Position numbers and translations under genes: made by a program
Assembly (NCBI GenBank): GCA_030848705.1
Contig: CM061238.1
Span: 60,427,133-60,491,132 of the forward strand
DNA from: Heracleum sosnowskyi
Lineage: Eukaryota; Streptophyta; Magnoliopsida; Apiales; Apiaceae
Direction: 5' to 3'
Length of the DNA stretch: 64,000 bases
Part shown: in pieces, positions 62,596 to 64,000 of the stretch
Position numbering within the stretch: position 1 is the first letter of the stretch
Layout: every line of letters starts with the position of its first letter
Notes under the pieces: model-generated
Database searches by the model: none
What the model saw: only the letters and a program-made list of their open reading frames with translations
What the model was told of the DNA's origin: nothing

Positions 62596-64000
62596 GGCAC
62601 GGACAGCTCCAAATGAAGTTTTCTGTAATTCTATAAAACCATAGGGTCAAACTACGAGAAAATATCCACAAAATGGCCCGCTTCCATTTTCCCCCATTTT
62701 CCTTGTATAGCTCCCTTTAGAGGTAAACGTAATCGGGCGTCCCCTGGTATCTGCTCCGATTCAGGCATGGACAGCTCCAAATGAAGTTTTCTGTAATTCT
62801 ATAAACCCATAGGGTCAAACTACGAGAAAATATCCACAAAATGACCTGCTTCAATTTTTCCCCATTTTCCTTGTACAGCTCACTTTAGAGGTAAACGTAA
62901 TCGGGCATCCCCTGGTATCTGCTCCGATTCAGGCACGGACAGCTCCAAATGAAGTTTTCTGTAATTCTATAAACCCATAGGGTCAAACTACGAGAAAATA
63001 TCCACAAAATGGCCCGCTTCAATTTTTCCCCATTTTCCTTGTATAGCTCCCTTTAGAGGTAAACGTAATCGGGCGTCCCCTGGTATCTGCTCCGATTCAG
63101 GCACAGACAACTTCAAATGAAGTTTTCTACAATTCTATAAACCCATAGGGTCAAACTATGAGAAAATATCCACAAAATGGTCCGCTTCAATTTTTCCCCA
63201 TTTTCCTTGTATAACTCCCTTTAGAGGTAAACGTAATCGGGCGTCCCCTGGTATCTGCTCCGATTCAGGCACAGACAGCTTCAAATGAAGTTTTCTACAA
63301 TTCTATAAACCCATAGGGTCAAACTACGAGAAAATATCCACAAAATGGCCCGCTTCAATTTTCCCCCATTTTCCTTGTATAGCTCCCTTTAGAGGTAAAC
63401 GTAATCGGGCGTCCCCTGGTATCTGCTCCGATTCAGGCACGGACAGCTCCAAATGAAGTTTTCTGTAATTCTATAAACCCATAGGGTCAAACTACGAGAA
63501 AATATCCACAAAATGGCCCGCTTCAATTTTCCCCCATTTTCCTTGTATAGCTCCCTTTAGAGGTAAACGTAATCGGGCGTCCCCTGGTATCTGCTCCGAT
63601 TCAGGCACGGACAGCTCCAAATGAAGTTTTCTGTAATTCTATAAACCCATAGGGTCAAACTACGAGAAAATATCCACAAAATGGCCTGCTTCAATTTTTC
63701 CCCATTTTCCTTGTACAGCTCACTTTAGAGGTAAACGTAATCGGGCATCCCCTGGTATCTGCTCCGATTCAGGCACGGACAGCTCCAAATGAAGTTTTCT
63801 GCAATTCTATAAACCCATAGGGTCAAACTATGAGAAAATATCCACAAAATGGCCCGCTTCAATTTTTCCCCATTTTCCTTGTATAGCTCCCTTTATAGGT
63901 AAACGTAATCGGGCGTCCCCTGGTATGTGCTCCGATTCAGGCACGGACAGCTTCAAATGAAGTTTTCTGCAATTCTATAAACCCATAGGGTCAAACTACG
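62596..64000 (+). repeat. Partial second 10-mer and array end at the window edge
   Basis: The first two monomers (62596 'aaaaccat', 62764 'ggcatgg' with K marks) copy 60916-61251. From 62932 the order changes: E/C-like, 'cagacaacttc', 'cagacagcttc', C, K, then a G/E mosaic at 63772 with 'ctatgag' and 'tatgtg'. The last 61 bp (63940-64000) are the start of a 'ggacagcttc'/'ctgcaatt' monomer. The array clearly continues beyond the window. Confidence 0.85.

Larger units (their letters stand above)
1..64000 (+). repeat. 168-bp satellite DNA array, 381 full monomers plus a 61-bp partial
   Basis: The same 168-bp unit repeats without interruption in one orientation. Counting every 'ggcac' start gives 381 complete monomers ending at 63939 and a partial one from 63940. 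The 69-bp shortfall from 381 x 168 is fully explained: 19 D monomers (-1 each), 8 monomers lacking T113 (-1 each), 5505-5671 (-1), 5374-5504 (-37), two 166-bp monomers (-2 each), and 52014-52182 (+1) offset by 52183-52349 (-1). The C-type monomer is about 45% GC (75 of 168) with seven CpGs, at sites 5, 60, 84, 133, 139, 143 and 162. Main variable sites are 6-7, 10-11, 14, 30-31, 43-45, 52, 58, 60, 71, 78, 81-85, 92-100, 113, 115, 119, 125, 144 and 156. A centromeric or pericentromeric role is inferred from length, homogeneity and HOR structure; it is not shown by the sequence. The family is not recognised. Confidence 0.99.

Noticed and set aside
1..64000. CRISPR array
   Set aside because: There is no alternation of constant repeats and unique spacers; the whole 168 bp is repeated with only a few percent variation.
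1..64000. CENP-B box
   Set aside because: Both places with CGGG (plus strand at 139-142, minus strand over 82-85) were compared with the box consensus. The 3' part matches weakly and the TTCG half is absent.
1..64000. tRNA-like or RNA polymerase III promoter elements ('tagctc' at 113 and 'gctccgattc' at 158, 45 bp apart)
   Set aside because: The spacing resembles A and B boxes, but the A box lacks its conserved A and GG and the B box has three mismatches. This is not enough to call a SINE or tRNA origin; a covariance search for tRNA on the consensus would settle it.
1..64000. Interstitial telomere repeat ('taaaccc' and 'taggg' at sites 40-51)
   Set aside because: Only one plant-type telomere unit and part of another in opposite orientation per monomer; no tandem run of telomere units.
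1..64000. Primate alpha satellite (about 171 bp)
   Set aside because: The length is close, but I see no CENP-B box and no resemblance that I can support; 168 bp is a common satellite length in many eukaryotes. A database search of the consensus is needed to name the family.

Overview
The whole window is one uninterrupted tandem satellite DNA array. From base 1 to base 64000 a monomer of 168 bp (about 45% GC) repeats head to tail, always in the same orientation. There are 381 complete monomers plus the first 61 bp of another. I found no protein gene, tRNA, rRNA, transposon, CRISPR array or unique spacer. The length accounting closes exactly: 381 x 168 = 64008, the last complete monomer ends at 63939, and the 69 missing bases are explained by identified small deletions and one insertion. 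A homogeneous 168-bp satellite with multi-monomer higher-order repeats (HORs) is typical of eukaryotic centromeric or other heterochromatin. I cannot identify the species or the named satellite family from the sequence alone. A plant is plausible, but this is not shown.

Monomer numbering here starts at the G of 'ggcac' (site 1), which coincides with base 1. Monomers differ mainly at a small set of diagnostic sites, which define recurring types: A (AA at 6-7, AC at 30-31), B (A at 52), C (reference form), D (167 bp, T4C4 tract, 'tacaac'), E (T at 125, G at 156), F ('gaccac'), F' ('gaccac' plus 'ctgaaat' and 'cccac'), G ('ctgcaat'), H (a G/E-like form with 'ttatata') and K, L, M, N, O.

Layout. 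(1) 1-38752: D monomers punctuate the array and delimit HOR units of 3 to 33 monomers. These are built on an 8-mer (D-E-F-A-E-F'-A'-G), a 9-mer (D-E-F-A-B-F-A-B-C) and a longer unit that occurs as 21, 27 and 33 monomers, differing by 6-monomer blocks; two related 24-mers follow at 30691-38752. (2) 24314-29179, inside that domain, is a stretch of shortened units (8, 3, 3, 7, 5 and 3 monomers) with a private base change. (3) 38753-40935 is a transition of mixed monomers. (4) 40936-44967 is a 12-monomer HOR present twice. (5) 44968-51846 alternates 7-monomer and 10-monomer units, each starting with a 167-bp monomer lacking T113. (6) 51847-56547 has 13-mer and 12-mer relatives and a local 4-mer duplication. 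(7) 56548-60915 is a 13-monomer HOR present twice. (8) 60916-64000 is a 10-monomer unit and a partial copy.

There are no genes to work together. The minus-strand open frames of 67 and 76 codons that recur 27 times are reading-frame artefacts of monomers carrying a 1-bp deletion. The interest of the window is its evolutionary record: in-register unequal exchange, local homogenisation, chimeric monomers, one 37-bp deletion, CpG-type decay at every CpG of the monomer, and a T/C tract whose boundary moves while its length stays fixed.
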